From CBDCFV01 sp965216425 (GTDB lineage: Bacteria > Chloroflexota > Dehalococcoidia > Lucifugimonadales > UBA3495), in assembly GCA_965216425.1 (NCBI GenBank), contig CBDCFV010000007.1:186001-250000 (forward strand): DNA of 64,000 nt. The letters are read 5' to 3'. How positions within the stretch are numbered: the stretch's first letter is position 1; every line of letters begins with the position of its first letter. The notes beneath the pieces were generated by a model. It was given only the letters and a program-made list of their open reading frames with translations. It was not told the DNA's origin and ran no database searches. Positions 7,928-17,268 of this stretch are shown here, one piece after another. The position numbers and the translations under genes were made by a program.

Positions 7928-9343
7928 ATGAATGCAGACCTCGCCTTCGCTTCCGCCTTGGACCTTCGTAAGCTGATCGACAACAAAGAGGTGTCGATCG
8001 TTGAGTTGGTTGAGTTTTTCTATTCTCGAATCGAGTCTTTTAATCCCCAGTTGAACGCCTACTTGGCGTTGTGCCCCGACCAAGCATTGCAACAGGCCCA
8101 AGCCGCGCAAGAGGCGGTGCAACGAGGAGACCCTGTTGGCCCACTTCACGGCATCCCTATCTCCATCAAGGACCTTGAGGTGACCAAGGACATTCCCACC
8201 ACCCTTGGCTGCTACATCTTCAGAGACCGCACCCCTGAGATGGATTCCATAGTAGTTGAACGAGTGCGTCAATCCGGGGCCATCATCCTTGGAAAGACCA
8301 ACACGTCCGAGTTTGGCCTGTATGGTATGACCGAGAACAAGTTGGGTGATTCTTGCCGCAATCCCTGGAATACCGATTGCACTGCCGGAGGTTCCAGCGG
8401 TGGTGCGGGCGCAGCCTTGGCCGCCGGTCTGTGCACCATCGCCACCGGCAGCGATGGTGGCGGGTCCGTTAGAATCCCGGCAAGCTTTAACGGCGTCACC
8501 GGCATCAAGCCCTCGCACGGGCGGGTGCCACGTTTCGGAGGCTATGGACGCCCGTCGGCCAACCAGTATTCCCAGTCAGGGCCAATGACTCGCACTGTGG
8601 CGGAAACTGCCCTGTTGCTCCAAGTGTTAGCTGGGCCCGATCCCAGGGACCCCATATCATTGCGCCAGACGCCCCCGGATTTCTCAGCGGACTTGGGAAA
8701 GGGAGTCCGCGGTCTGCGCATCGCTTGGAGCTCGGACTTGGGGTACGCCGCCGTAGACCCGGAGGTGGTTGAAGTTGCCAGCGCGGCAGCCAGGGTCTTC
8801 CAGGAGTTGGGCGCGACAGTAGAAGAGCCTCAACTGGCATTGGAAGACCCATTCGAGTACTTCTGGGACGCCTTCACTTCCGCGTCTTTCACGTCATACG
8901 GCCACCTGCTGGAAGACCGCGCTGACGATTTCACCGACTACGGCCTACGGTCGCTTCAGCACGGAGCGACGGTCACCGGGGCGGACCTATCTCGGGCAAT
9001 TCTCAGGGCCGACCAGTTGCGCCGCCAGTTGGAGGTCCTGTTCGACGACTACGACCTGCTGCTTACCCCTACGATGGCTGTGCCCGCCTTCCCGGTTGAC
9101 GGTCGTCCCACAGTGATCGGCGGCAGGGACGTGGACCCATTCTGGGGTTACCTGCCCTTCACATACCCTATCAACATGACCGGACAGACCGCCTCCAGTG
9201 TCCCCTGCGGTTTCTCTAGTGGCGGCATGCCCATCGGGCTGCACATCATCGGACCCCACGGATCCGAGGCCAGGGTCCTCCAAGCCTCCGCCGCGTTCGA
9301 GGAAGCCCGACCTTGGAACGACAAGCGGCCTCCAGTGTCGTGA
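7928..9343 (+). CDS. Amidase (amidase-signature family)
   Basis: A 471-aa amidase-signature enzyme of normal length. The catalytic Lys lies in PISIKD (about residue 81). The Gly/Ser-rich core AGGSSGGAG and GSDGGGSVRIPAS supplies the cis-Ser and nucleophile Ser, giving the Ser-cisSer-Lys triad. Upstream, GKTNTSEFG is the standard lead-in, and the C-terminus has SVPCGF and GLPIG-like residues. It probably hydrolyses a small amide; it is not GatA, since gatB and gatC are absent and conservation is looser. AAAGGAG sits about 10 bases before the ATG. A TATAAT at 7829-7834 could be its -10 box, but no good -35 is seen. Confidence 0.88.
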   Translation: MNADLAFASALDLRKLIDNKEVSIVELVEFFYSRIESFNPQLNAYLALCPDQALQQAQAAQEAVQRGDPVGPLHGIPISIKDLEVTKDIPTTLGCYIFRDRTPEMDSIVVERVRQSGAIILGKTNTSEFGLYGMTENKLGDSCRNPWNTDCTAGGSSGGAGAALAAGLCTIATGSDGGGSVRIPASFNGVTGIKPSHGRVPRFGGYGRPSANQYSQSGPMTRTVAETALLLQVLAGPDPRDPISLRQTPPDFSADLGKGVRGLRIAWSSDLGYAAVDPEVVEVASAAARVFQELGATVEEPQLALEDPFEYFWDAFTSASFTSYGHLLEDRADDFTDYGLRSLQHGATVTGADLSRAILRADQLRRQLEVLFDDYDLLLTPTMAVPAFPVDGRPTVIGGRDVDPFWGYLPFTYPINMTGQTASSVPCGFSSGGMPIGLHIIGPHGSEARVLQASAAFEEARPWNDKRPPVS

Positions 9344-9392
9344 CGCGTAGTTTCCCATGGACGCGGTTCGTGGCTCCGCTGGAGGGCGAATT

Positions 9393-10601
9393 ATGAAAGG
9401 CATGAAGTTTATCGAAACCATTCGTTTGGAAAACATACTCTCCTATGGAGCCAGCGATGAACCGTTTCCCTTGGAGCCGTTAAACGTTCTCATAGGGCCC
9501 AACGCTTCGGGGAAGTCGAACTTGATCGAGGCATTGTCGCTCCTTGCGGCCGCGCCTCGGGATCTCCAGGCTCCGATTCGAGAAGGTGGAGGAGTTCGCG
9601 ATTGGCTCTGGAAAGGATCCCCTCGAACCGCTACGGCTGCGATCGATGCAACGCTCCAATACACTGAGGCTCCACTGGCGCTCAGATATAAGCTGTCATT
9701 CACTCAGGCCGGCTCCCGATTTGAACTTAGCGACGAAGTAGTTGAGGACGGAAAGCAATGGACTGGCGGTGAAGGTCAGCCCGTTACCCATTACCGTTAT
9801 CGATTTGAGAACGGTCCTCCAATGATCCACATGGTTACAATCAATCCGGAGAATCGATTGCAACGACGTCTGCAATGGGATGACGTAAAACCCGACCAGT
9901 CCATTCTGTCGCAGCGGCGGGACCCTAAGACTTACCCGGAGTTGACTTATTTGGCCGAACTTTTTGCCGGTGTGCGTTTCTACGGTGCATGGGACGTGGG
10001 AAGGTATGCGCCGGCTCGTCTTCCGCAAAGGGCCGATGCTTACCAAGCTGAGTTGCTGGAAGACGCCTCAAATCTCAGCTTAGTACTTAGCGACTTGTTG
10101 AACCAACCCCTGGTAAAGCTCCGAATTTTGGAGCGCATGAAGGACTTTTACCCTTCGTTTAATGATGTCACTGTTACTATCGTAGGCGGCGCAGTGCAGG
10201 TATTCTTCCACGAGGCAGGGCTGCACCAACCCGTGCCTGCGACGCGGCTGTCCGACGGTAGCCTCCACTACCTCTGCCTGCTGGCGGTGCTCTGCAATTC
10301 AAACCCTCCGCCAGTGATCTGCATCGAAGAGCCGGAGCTCGGCCTGCATCCGGACATCATTCCGGAAGTGGCCAAGCTACTGGTCGAGGCGTCTTCCCGG
10401 AGCCAGATATTCGTGACGACGCACTCGGATATTTTGGTGGACTGTCTCACGGATGTACCGGAGTCAGTGATCGTCTGCGAGAAGTACAACGGGGCAACCA
10501 AGCTTGAACGACTTGATCCTGAGCAGTTGAAACCCTGGCTTGAGCAGTACCGGCTTGGTGATATGTGGACCCGGGGCGCCATCGGAGGGAACCGATGGTG
10601 A
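9393..10601 (+). CDS. AAA-family ATPase (AAA_21/OLD-like)
   Basis: A 402-aa SMC/ABC-type ATPase. It begins with the family hallmark of an N-terminal beta hairpin followed by Walker A GPNASGKSN (residues 35-43). The insertion region runs to about 270, then comes RLSDGSLHYLCLLAVL (ABC signature-like), Walker B CIEEPELGLHP and the H-loop TTHSD. This is the predicted-ATPase type related to OLD-family and RecF-like proteins. The ATG at 9393 is preceded by GGAGGG; a longer frame from 9357 lacks support. Its last 7 bases overlap the start of the DUF4276 gene, so the pair is translationally coupled. Such pairs often act in phage defence or DNA repair, but the role here is not known. Confidence 0.82.
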   Translation: MKGMKFIETIRLENILSYGASDEPFPLEPLNVLIGPNASGKSNLIEALSLLAAAPRDLQAPIREGGGVRDWLWKGSPRTATAAIDATLQYTEAPLALRYKLSFTQAGSRFELSDEVVEDGKQWTGGEGQPVTHYRYRFENGPPMIHMVTINPENRLQRRLQWDDVKPDQSILSQRRDPKTYPELTYLAELFAGVRFYGAWDVGRYAPARLPQRADAYQAELLEDASNLSLVLSDLLNQPLVKLRILERMKDFYPSFNDVTVTIVGGAVQVFFHEAGLHQPVPATRLSDGSLHYLCLLAVLCNSNPPPVICIEEPELGLHPDIIPEVAKLLVEASSRSQIFVTTHSDILVDCLTDVPESVIVCEKYNGATKLERLDPEQLKPWLEQYRLGDMWTRGAIGGNRW

Positions 10602-11182
10602 GCTCACGGTTGTTTGTGGAAGGTGGAGGCAGTACAAAAGATTTGAACAGGGCCTGCCGCACAGGCTTTAGTAGATTCATCGAGAATGCAGGAGCGAAGG
10701 GCAGGATGCCCAAAATCGTGGTCTGTGGCAGCCGCGGCAACGCGTACAACGATTTCAGGAGGGCGCTTGCAGGAAAAGAAAACGCCATGATGTTGGTCGA
10801 TTCCGAGGAGCCTGTAACGGCGCAAGGCCCATGGGAACATCTGAGAGCCAGCGACAACTGGGACCGCCCGTCGGGCGCGTCGGATGGCCAACGTCATCTG
10901 ATGGTCCAGACGATGGAGTCGTGGTTCCTCGCCGACCCTGAAACGTTAGAAGAGTATTTTGGCTCGGGTTTTCAAGCGTCCTCGCTTCCGCAAAATCCAA
11001 ACGTCGAGCAAATCCCCAAGCAAGATGTCCTGGATAGGCTATCGAGAGCCGCGCGTAACACCCCGAAAAGCACCTATAACAAGGGCGTCCAAAGCTACGA
11101 AATACTGGAGAAGCTGGACCCGGCCAAAGTGCGGCAGGCGTCTCATTACGCTGACCGGTTCATTAGGGCGCTCATTTCGTGA
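10595..11182 (+). CDS. DUF4276-like protein, possible TOPRIM-type nuclease partner
   Basis: A 195-aa protein starting at an ATG inside the last codons of the ATPase gene, with GGAGGGA four bases upstream. The N-terminus has LFVEGGGSTKDLN, resembling the VEG-x-x-E strand of TOPRIM domains with an acidic residue before the loop, and MMLVDSEE matches the second acidic strand. MVQTMESWFLAD and YNKGVQSYEILEKLD are recognisable DUF4276 features. It is presumably the effector or partner of the ATPase. The TOPRIM relation is inferred from the motifs. Membership in DUF4276 is judged by eye. Confidence 0.65.
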   Translation: MVSSRLFVEGGGSTKDLNRACRTGFSRFIENAGAKGRMPKIVVCGSRGNAYNDFRRALAGKENAMMLVDSEEPVTAQGPWEHLRASDNWDRPSGASDGQRHLMVQTMESWFLADPETLEEYFGSGFQASSLPQNPNVEQIPKQDVLDRLSRAARNTPKSTYNKGVQSYEILEKLDPAKVRQASHYADRFIRALIS

Positions 11183-11392
11183 AGGCAGGACTTTATTGCC
11201 ATGTAGGGAGTTCGGAGACTCCCGCGACGACGGGAGAGACGGTGGAGGGCCTGGCCGCAAGGCTGTCACATACTTCCTTAAGACATGTTACATAAGACTC
11301 TATAGCCTTGGGGAATGGGAAGGCTTGGCTAGAAACAAACTGAGCCGGAGTGTAGGTTTCCGGTTAAGACGTACATGAGCAGGAGGACCAAG

Positions 11393-12292
11393 ATGAAATT
11401 TGGTGTTTGTATACCCCACTACGGCAGAGCGATTGAAGTTGACGGGTTGACCGAGATGGCGGTCCAAGCCGAGCAGATGGGCTTCGACTCCGTGTGGGTC
11501 ACCGACCATATCGTTGTGCCTCACGTCGTTCCCGACCGTGGCGACATAGTTTACCGCCACGACATGCTGGAACCTATCAGCCTCCTGACTCATCTTGGGG
11601 CAGTAACCAATCGGGTAGCCATCGGCACCAGCGTGGTGATCCTTCCTTATCGGAACCCCGTCATACTGGCCAAGGCCATCGCAACGGCCGACGTGCTCTC
11701 CCGAGGCAGGGTAATCTTTGGTGCTGCCGTAGGGTGGATGGAAGGAGAGTTCGAGACGCTCAATGCCCCCTTCGCCGACCGGGGCAAGGTGAGCAACGAA
11801 TACTTGGGCTTGCTGAAAGAACTGTGGACCAACCCCACGCCAGAATACCAAGGGGAGTCATTTCAGGTGTCGGACGTTACATTTTCCCCGATGCCGGTCC
11901 AGCAGCCCCATCCACCCATCTGGATAGGGGGGCGTAGCCGGAGAGGAGTGCGCCGGGCGGTGGAGTTCGGCGACTACTGGCATCCCTCTCGCATGGGGCC
12001 GGAAGAGATTGCCAAGAACGCCGCCTACATGCGTCGGTATTCAGAGTCTGTAGGTCGGGAGTCGCCTCCCAAGCTCTCCTGCCGCATATCCTTGGACTTC
12101 TCCGCCGTGCGCGATGAGGACATGCGTGAGCCACTCCATGGCACGACGGAAGACATCATCCAGGACGTTCAGGCGTATGCCGAGGCGGGGGTTGACCACG
12201 TCATCATGGAGGTTGCCGGAGAAACCTACTCCGGCATCTTCGGCGCTATGGAAAGGTTCGCAAAAGAAGTAATGCCCCACGCTCCAGCTTAA
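11393..12292 (+). CDS. LLM-class flavin/F420-dependent oxidoreductase
   Basis: A 299-aa luciferase-like TIM-barrel oxidoreductase. The first strand MKFGVCIPHYGR, then AEQMGFDSVWVTDHIV, RVAIGTSVVILPYRNP, LSRGRVIFGAAVGW and PIWIGGRSRRGVRRA follow the standard order of actinobacterial F420-dependent members. The AGGAGG SD eight bases before ATG 11393 decides the start. It probably uses F420 or FMN to oxidise or reduce a small organic compound. It stands alone on the plus strand and converges on the aminotransferase gene 8 bases downstream. Confidence 0.88.
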   Translation: MKFGVCIPHYGRAIEVDGLTEMAVQAEQMGFDSVWVTDHIVVPHVVPDRGDIVYRHDMLEPISLLTHLGAVTNRVAIGTSVVILPYRNPVILAKAIATADVLSRGRVIFGAAVGWMEGEFETLNAPFADRGKVSNEYLGLLKELWTNPTPEYQGESFQVSDVTFSPMPVQQPHPPIWIGGRSRRGVRRAVEFGDYWHPSRMGPEEIAKNAAYMRRYSESVGRESPPKLSCRISLDFSAVRDEDMREPLHGTTEDIIQDVQAYAEAGVDHVIMEVAGETYSGIFGAMERFAKEVMPHAPA

Positions 12293-12299
12293 GGGGTAA

Positions 12300-13472
12300 T
12301 CAACCCGCCGCGGCCCTTTGCCGAACCGCATCCGCCAGCGTGGCCACCTCTTCCTCCGTGTTGAAGAAGTGTAATGACACCCTCACTGACGGCGGGTATT
12401 CGACCCTTCGGACCACTATGCTGTGTTGTTCCCAGAGGTATGACACCAGCGATTCCGGTTCTACACCGTCGATGTTGAAGGTCACCAAGCCCGACGAGCT
12501 CTGGCGGTCCATCGGCGACCCAACCGTAACTCTCGGTATGTCCGACAATGCCGCTTTCAATGACGACGCCAAGTCCAGGTTGCGTTCTTCTATCGCGGCC
12601 ACGCCTGCGTCTTGAATGAACTTGACCGCCTCGACCAGCCCCGCTTGCAGCGCGGTGCTGGTGGAGCTGACTAGGAACTTGTCCATCGAATCGGTGTTCG
12701 GTTCAATATTGACCGGCTCTTCGTAGTGAACGACCGCCCTGCCGCCCACCTGAGTAGGCGCGACGGTCGGTATCATGTCCTGTCGTATGTACAGAGCGCC
12801 GACGCCCTCGGAGCCAAGCAGCCACTTCTGGCCGGGAATGGAGTAGAACTCGCAATCTATGTCGCGCATGTCCAAGGATATATGACCCGCAGTCTGGGCG
12901 CCGTCCAGCAACATCCAGATGCCCCTGTCTCTGGTCATGCTCCGTATCTCGTTCACCGGCATCCGTAACCCTGACGAGTACTCGATATGGCTGAGGAACA
13001 CCAGCTTGGTGCGGTCGTTAATCGCCCCTTCGATCTTTGACAGGATGTCTTCCCGTGGCTCGTTCGACGCCATCGGCAGCACCCGCATCTTCACCCCGTG
13101 CCTGCTCTGGGTAAAGTAGCTAGGCACCACGACCGAAGAATGTTCCAAGCTGCATATGATAATCTCGTCGCCTTCCTGCCAAGGGAGGCCGTTGATGACG
13201 ATGTTCAGCCCATCGGTGGTGTTCTTGGTCAAGCATATCTCGTCGGGAGAGGCGTTCAAAAGGGCGGCAACCCTTTGCCGGGCATCCTCCCGAATCTCTT
13301 GCGCTCTCCTGATGACCTCGGCTCCCGTGGGCCCCTGTTCCATCTCGTAGTCCAGCCGGTCTTTTATCGCCTCGACCACTTGCACCGGGGACGGCCCGGA
13401 CCAACCGGTGTTCAGGTACACCATGCGTTGGCAGACCGGGATGCTCTTTCTGATGTTGGCTACGTCAATCAC
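12300..13472 (-). CDS. Class V aminotransferase (cysteine-desulfurase-like)
   Basis: A 390-aa fold-type I PLP enzyme. YLNTGWSGP (about 19-27) is the N-terminal substrate loop, EHSSVVVP the His-stacking region, LLDGAQTAGH the PLP-ring Asp (about 190), and PGQKWLLGSEGVG the Schiff-base Lys (about 216). There is no active-site Cys loop like that of IscS, so it may act as an aminotransferase, lyase or racemase (isopenicillin-N-epimerase-like) rather than a desulfurase. I chose GTG 13472, with GGAG upstream, because an ATG at 13559 would place 59 bases inside the upstream MFS gene. It is second in an operon with that exporter. Confidence 0.82.
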   Translation of the reverse strand: MIDVANIRKSIPVCQRMVYLNTGWSGPSPVQVVEAIKDRLDYEMEQGPTGAEVIRRAQEIREDARQRVAALLNASPDEICLTKNTTDGLNIVINGLPWQEGDEIIICSLEHSSVVVPSYFTQSRHGVKMRVLPMASNEPREDILSKIEGAINDRTKLVFLSHIEYSSGLRMPVNEIRSMTRDRGIWMLLDGAQTAGHISLDMRDIDCEFYSIPGQKWLLGSEGVGALYIRQDMIPTVAPTQVGGRAVVHYEEPVNIEPNTDSMDKFLVSSTSTALQAGLVEAVKFIQDAGVAAIEERNLDLASSLKAALSDIPRVTVGSPMDRQSSSGLVTFNIDGVEPESLVSYLWEQHSIVVRRVEYPPSVRVSLHFFNTEEEVATLADAVRQRAAAG

Positions 13473-13500
13473 CGCTTTTGCTCCGATAGGTGGGTGAGAG

Positions 13501-14847
13501 TCACGAGGTGGGTACCGGTACGCCGCGGGCGTAAAGCTCCCGCAGTGGGATTCGGGCAAAACTCAGAATCATCACCATCATGAAGGCCAAGCCCCCAACG
13601 CCCAGGATGACGGGGGCGGGGGGTATGGGCAGCGCGCTCACTATAGGCAAGGCGGCCAGGGAGCCGTTTACAAAGTTGAAGCTGGCCATCATCCCTGTGG
13701 TATGCCAAGTGTACACGCCCAACACCCGGCCGCGTATGGCGTCGGGCGCCAATGTTTGGAGCATAGCGTGACTCAGAGTCATGAATCCGCCCTGAGCGAA
13801 TCCCATTATGGCGGTCGCCAAAAACGCCACCCAGATGGTGGGCCATATATTGGGCAACACCACCAGCGCCACGGGGGATATGCCGCTTAACACCCCCAGC
13901 CAGAGCAGCAGCTTCCCTCGGACGGCCTGCTCCCTGACCCCGGCCAACAACAAGGATGCTATGAGGGCGGCAATGCCGAATCCCACCATCATCTGGCTGA
14001 ATCCGCCCAACACGCTCTTGCTGGTGATAAGCCCCAGGGTGTCCCTGGCCACCAATGGGAACAGGGATTCGAAGGACATGGTCATGCCGCAGTGGGCCAC
14101 CACCAGCAATACCAGGGAGAGCATAACCGGATTCCGGTACATGTAGCTGATGCCGGCAGAGAAGTTGGTGAAGAAAGTCCGGGCGATGTTCCCTTCCTGC
14201 ATCACGCCGCGAGAGCGGGTCCCTATGCTGATGCAGGCCAGGAAGGCCAGAAGGTACATCGCCACGCACAGGAAGAATACCCAGTCTTGGGCGTTCGTCA
14301 TTCCCAACAGACCGGTTATATTCAGCACTACGAGTATCAGGACCGGCCCCAGGAACCGGGACCCGTTCACCGTGGCTTGGTACAAGGAGACAGCATTTAA
14401 TACCTGGTCCCTTGGCACCATGTTTACCAACAAGGCTTGGGCTGAGGGCATCTGGCTGGAGCGGGCGGAGCCGTTGATAACGGAAAGCACGAGTACCTGC
14501 CAAGCCTCTACCATGCCCGTTACTACCAACATAGCCAGGACCACATTGGTCGCGATGTTGAGCGATATCGCGCACGCCAGGACAGTACGCCGGTCGAACT
14601 TGTCTGCCAGGAAACCGGCTATTGGCGAGACCAGCAAAGCGGGTATCATGGCGGCAAAAGTCACCGCCCCGGTCCAAGCCGGAGACCCGGTCAGTTCGAG
14701 CACCAATGCCGCCCTGGCCACGATCAACGCCCAGGACGATGACTGGGACATCATTGTAGTCACCCAGAGCTTGCGGAACTCCGGGTACTGGAGGGAAACC
14801 AAAAAACGGTCCTTGAACCCCTGACCGATACTAGCCAGACTTGCCAC
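13501..14847 (-). CDS. MFS transporter (12-TM, EntS/DUF894-like)
   Basis: A 448-aa major-facilitator protein with about 12 hydrophobic segments. The loop 2-3 signature ADKFDRRTVL (about residues 62-71) and a central charged loop TRSRGVMQEGN separate two six-helix halves. PSAQALLVNMVPRDQVLNA and PDAIRGRVLGVYT are typical of the EntS/macrolide-exporter branch, suggesting export of a small molecule. The start is GTG with GGAG upstream. It is the first gene of a minus-strand pair with the aminotransferase, 28 bases apart. The substrate is unknown. Confidence 0.85.
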   Translation of the reverse strand: MASLASIGQGFKDRFLVSLQYPEFRKLWVTTMMSQSSSWALIVARAALVLELTGSPAWTGAVTFAAMIPALLVSPIAGFLADKFDRRTVLACAISLNIATNVVLAMLVVTGMVEAWQVLVLSVINGSARSSQMPSAQALLVNMVPRDQVLNAVSLYQATVNGSRFLGPVLILVVLNITGLLGMTNAQDWVFFLCVAMYLLAFLACISIGTRSRGVMQEGNIARTFFTNFSAGISYMYRNPVMLSLVLLVVAHCGMTMSFESLFPLVARDTLGLITSKSVLGGFSQMMVGFGIAALIASLLLAGVREQAVRGKLLLWLGVLSGISPVALVVLPNIWPTIWVAFLATAIMGFAQGGFMTLSHAMLQTLAPDAIRGRVLGVYTWHTTGMMASFNFVNGSLAALPIVSALPIPPAPVILGVGGLAFMMVMILSFARIPLRELYARGVPVPTS

Positions 14848-14965
14848 TATTATGCTCCCGGCACGGTTGCGTTATCCTGCCACCGCGTCTCGGCAGCCTC
14901 GGCAGGGGCCTTCAAGTCCCGTTCTTCATCTTGTAAAACAGCAGGGTAGGGATGGTCAAAAGGTG

Positions 14966-15619
14966 TTACCTGGGGGAGTAGGACGTCAGCCGGAGGATGG
15001 AGCTTTCGGCCTGGCTCACCAACGCGCCGTTCTTCTCCGACTCAGCGCGGGCCTTTTGCCAATCGGGGTCTGCTCCAAAGGCAGCCCAACCCTTTTCCCG
15101 GCCACCCAACCCATCGTAGCCCAGCATGTAGATGAGCCGGTTGCTGGTGCCAACGTCGTCGGTCCAGTAGGCTACGTTCTCAATGCCGTGCTTTTCGAAA
15201 AGCTTTATGGTGTGGTTGGAGAACCGGTCGTGCAGGTTGGGCAGCTTGCCGGGGACGGCGTCGTACACCCTCAGCTCTTGGACATTGGTAGCAATATGGG
15301 GATCGGGCGAATAAGGGGTCAGCCGCATGAAGCTGTTGCTTACCACCCGGTTGATGGCGCCGTCCTTTTCCGTCTCCGCACGGACCTCCTGCCACCCGGG
15401 GTCGGCTCCGAAGGCAGCCCACTTCTTCTCGCGGTCCGCCATGCTGTCGAAGCTGAGTATGTAGGTGAGACGATTGCTGATGCCGATTTCGGATGTCCAG
15501 AACCCGACGATTCCAATGTCGTGCTTCTTGAAGAAGCCTATCGTGTGGTTGGCAAACCGGTTGTTCAACGCCGGCAGCTTACCGGGCATGGTGTCGTACA
15601 CCCTGAATTCATAAAGCAT
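14966..15619 (-). CDS. Double-domain NIPSNAP family protein
   Basis: A 217-aa protein made of two NIPSNAP domains of about 105 aa each. Both begin with an (E)LRVYD-x-x-PGKLP strand, continue with NRFxNHTI-x-x-F-x-KH and WAAFGADPxWQ, and end in a Ser/Arg-Leu-Thr-x-YSP segment. Single-domain bacterial members form dimers of ferredoxin-like folds, so this gene probably encodes a fused dimer. Function is not established for the family. The ATG has AGGAG upstream. It is the third gene of the minus-strand LLM-VOC-NIPSNAP operon. Confidence 0.85.
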   Translation of the reverse strand: MLYEFRVYDTMPGKLPALNNRFANHTIGFFKKHDIGIVGFWTSEIGISNRLTYILSFDSMADREKKWAAFGADPGWQEVRAETEKDGAINRVVSNSFMRLTPYSPDPHIATNVQELRVYDAVPGKLPNLHDRFSNHTIKLFEKHGIENVAYWTDDVGTSNRLIYMLGYDGLGGREKGWAAFGADPDWQKARAESEKNGALVSQAESSILRLTSYSPR

Positions 15620-15662
15620 AGAGTTGCTCCTGTTCGTTCAATTGACTGATGCTTTGGGGGCT

Positions 15663-16022
15663 TTAGTCGGCCATCTCCAGAAACTCCAAGTGGACTCCGT
15701 CTGGCCCTTCGAAGAAGCATACTTTCCGGCCGTTCCCGACGGTGGTCTCTTCCAGTATCTTGGCTCCGTTGGCGCGCAGCTTTTCAAGCAGGGCCGGCAT
15801 GTCGTCGGTGTCCATGGCGATATGCTCAATGCCGTACTTCTGCTCGTGTTCCTGGCTCTCGATTTTGGTGGTGACGTTCAGAGTCAGGCCGTGCAGGTTC
15901 AGCCTGACCCCATTTGTTCCCGCTTGCCCCACTATCTCCGCTCCCAGCGTGTCCACGTAAAATTGGGCGGTCTTCTGCGGGTCGGGGGTCTTCAGGTGGA
16001 CATGGTTAAGTTTGAACGCCAT
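15663..16022 (-). CDS. VOC-family protein (glyoxalase/dioxygenase fold)
   Basis: A 119-aa single-domain VOC protein. KLNHVHLKTPDP starts the first beta-alpha-beta-beta-beta module with a candidate metal His, YGIEHIAMDTDD opens the second with a second His, and VHLEFLEMAD ends it with a Glu ligand. The His/His/Glu set suggests a metal-dependent enzyme such as a lyase, epimerase or dioxygenase; the substrate is not predictable. SD AAGGAGG precedes the ATG. The middle position in an operon with an LLM monooxygenase and a NIPSNAP protein suggests a shared degradation pathway. Confidence 0.85.
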   Translation of the reverse strand: MAFKLNHVHLKTPDPQKTAQFYVDTLGAEIVGQAGTNGVRLNLHGLTLNVTTKIESQEHEQKYGIEHIAMDTDDMPALLEKLRANGAKILEETTVGNGRKVCFFEGPDGVHLEFLEMAD

Positions 16023-16077
16023 GACGGGCCTCCTTCACTTCCTGTAGGTAACGGGGCATCTCGTTGCGCAGCCCCGC

Positions 16078-17268
16078 CTACTCGTAGGGTTCCAGCTTGA
16101 TCTCGTGGAGGGCCGGAATTACCTCTTTGCCCATCAACTCGATGGAGCGCATGACATCCTTGTGGGGCATAGCCCCTTCGTTGCCGTAAATGTGCAGGTA
16201 GCCCGGGTTGAGCTTGGTTATCGTTTCGGTCAGCTTCCGGGTGACCGTTTCCGGGCTACCTACGATGACGATGTTGATGTCCTGCTGCTGTTCGTAGGTC
16301 ATGCGATTGGTGACCCCGCCGAATTGTCCGGTTGGTCGTTGCTGCTTGACTCTGAGGGCTTGGCGGGACTGGTAACCGGGCGGGTCGTTGTGGTCCGCCG
16401 GCCCTTTCATCCGGTTTTGTTCGGTCCACATGTAGTGACGGCCTATTTCCTGGGCCTTCTCGTCCGTATCCGCGACGAAGGCCTTGAGGAGATAGCCGAA
16501 GTGTTCCGGACCCGGTTTGAACCCCGCTTCCTTGGCGGTGTCGATGTAAATGTCTTTCAGCCACATGGTGATGTCCAACGCCGCGCCCAGGTTCATGTAA
16601 GGGTGCCCGTGCTGCGCCGCCCAGATTACACTCTCCGGGCTGCCGGTGCCAGGGAACCATATGTCCGGATGGGGCTTCTGCATCGGCAGCACCCACGGGT
16701 TGACGACGCGGTGGTGGAAATGGGTGCCTTCGTAGCGGAACGGGCCCGGCTGGGTCCAGCACTTGATGATCAGGTCGTGGGCCTCTTCGAACCGCGCCCG
16801 GTTCTCGGTCGGGTCTATGCCGCCCTGAAGGCTCTCGACGGCGCCTCCCCGCACGAAGCCGGAGATGATTCGCCCGCCTGAATAGCAGTCGAGCATCGCA
16901 ATCTCTTCCGCCATCCTTACCGGGTCGTTGATGGCGATCACGTTGCCGAGAATCGCGATTTTGACGTTCTTGGTGATCTTGGAGATAACCGCGGCATCGA
17001 GGTTCACCGCTGGCTTCATGCACCAGTAAGCCGAGTGATGCTCGTTGGACATGATGCCGTCGAACCCAACCTCGTCGGCCAGGGCGTACTGGTCATGGTA
17101 CTCGTTGTAAAGTACGTGCGCCTTTTCCGGGTCGAAGTGCGTATTGGGGAAGCCAAGGCGTCCAGAGTCGTATTGGTTCAGCAAATCGTCGCCAATGTAG
17201 CCGTTCGGTTGCTCGGAGAACCAGTAGACCTCTACCTTGTCATTGGGTCTGGCTAATTGTTGGACCAT
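16078..17268 (-). CDS. LLM-class flavin-dependent monooxygenase (bacterial luciferase-like)
   Basis: A 396-aa luciferase-like monooxygenase, longer than the F420-type enzyme at 11.4 kb. Characteristic segments are VGFDGIMSNEHHSAYW (the E-H-H near the flavin), AILGNVIAINDPVRMAEEIAMLD, GRIISGFVRGGAVE and DIWFPGTGSPESV. The C-terminal VGSPETVTRKL is the usual last strand. It most likely uses FMNH2 or F420 and O2. SD AGGGAGGG precedes the ATG. It leads the operon with the VOC and NIPSNAP genes. Confidence 0.87.
   Translation of the reverse strand: MVQQLARPNDKVEVYWFSEQPNGYIGDDLLNQYDSGRLGFPNTHFDPEKAHVLYNEYHDQYALADEVGFDGIMSNEHHSAYWCMKPAVNLDAAVISKITKNVKIAILGNVIAINDPVRMAEEIAMLDCYSGGRIISGFVRGGAVESLQGGIDPTENRARFEEAHDLIIKCWTQPGPFRYEGTHFHHRVVNPWVLPMQKPHPDIWFPGTGSPESVIWAAQHGHPYMNLGAALDITMWLKDIYIDTAKEAGFKPGPEHFGYLLKAFVADTDEKAQEIGRHYMWTEQNRMKGPADHNDPPGYQSRQALRVKQQRPTGQFGGVTNRMTYEQQQDINIVIVGSPETVTRKLTETITKLNPGYLHIYGNEGAMPHKDVMRSIELMGKEVIPALHEIKLEPYE

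Noticed and set aside
13469..14677. A 402-codon open frame on the minus strand inside the MFS exporter gene.
   Set aside because: It is in another reading frame of a convincing 12-TM transporter; the translation is Arg/Gly-rich with no hydrophobic segments.
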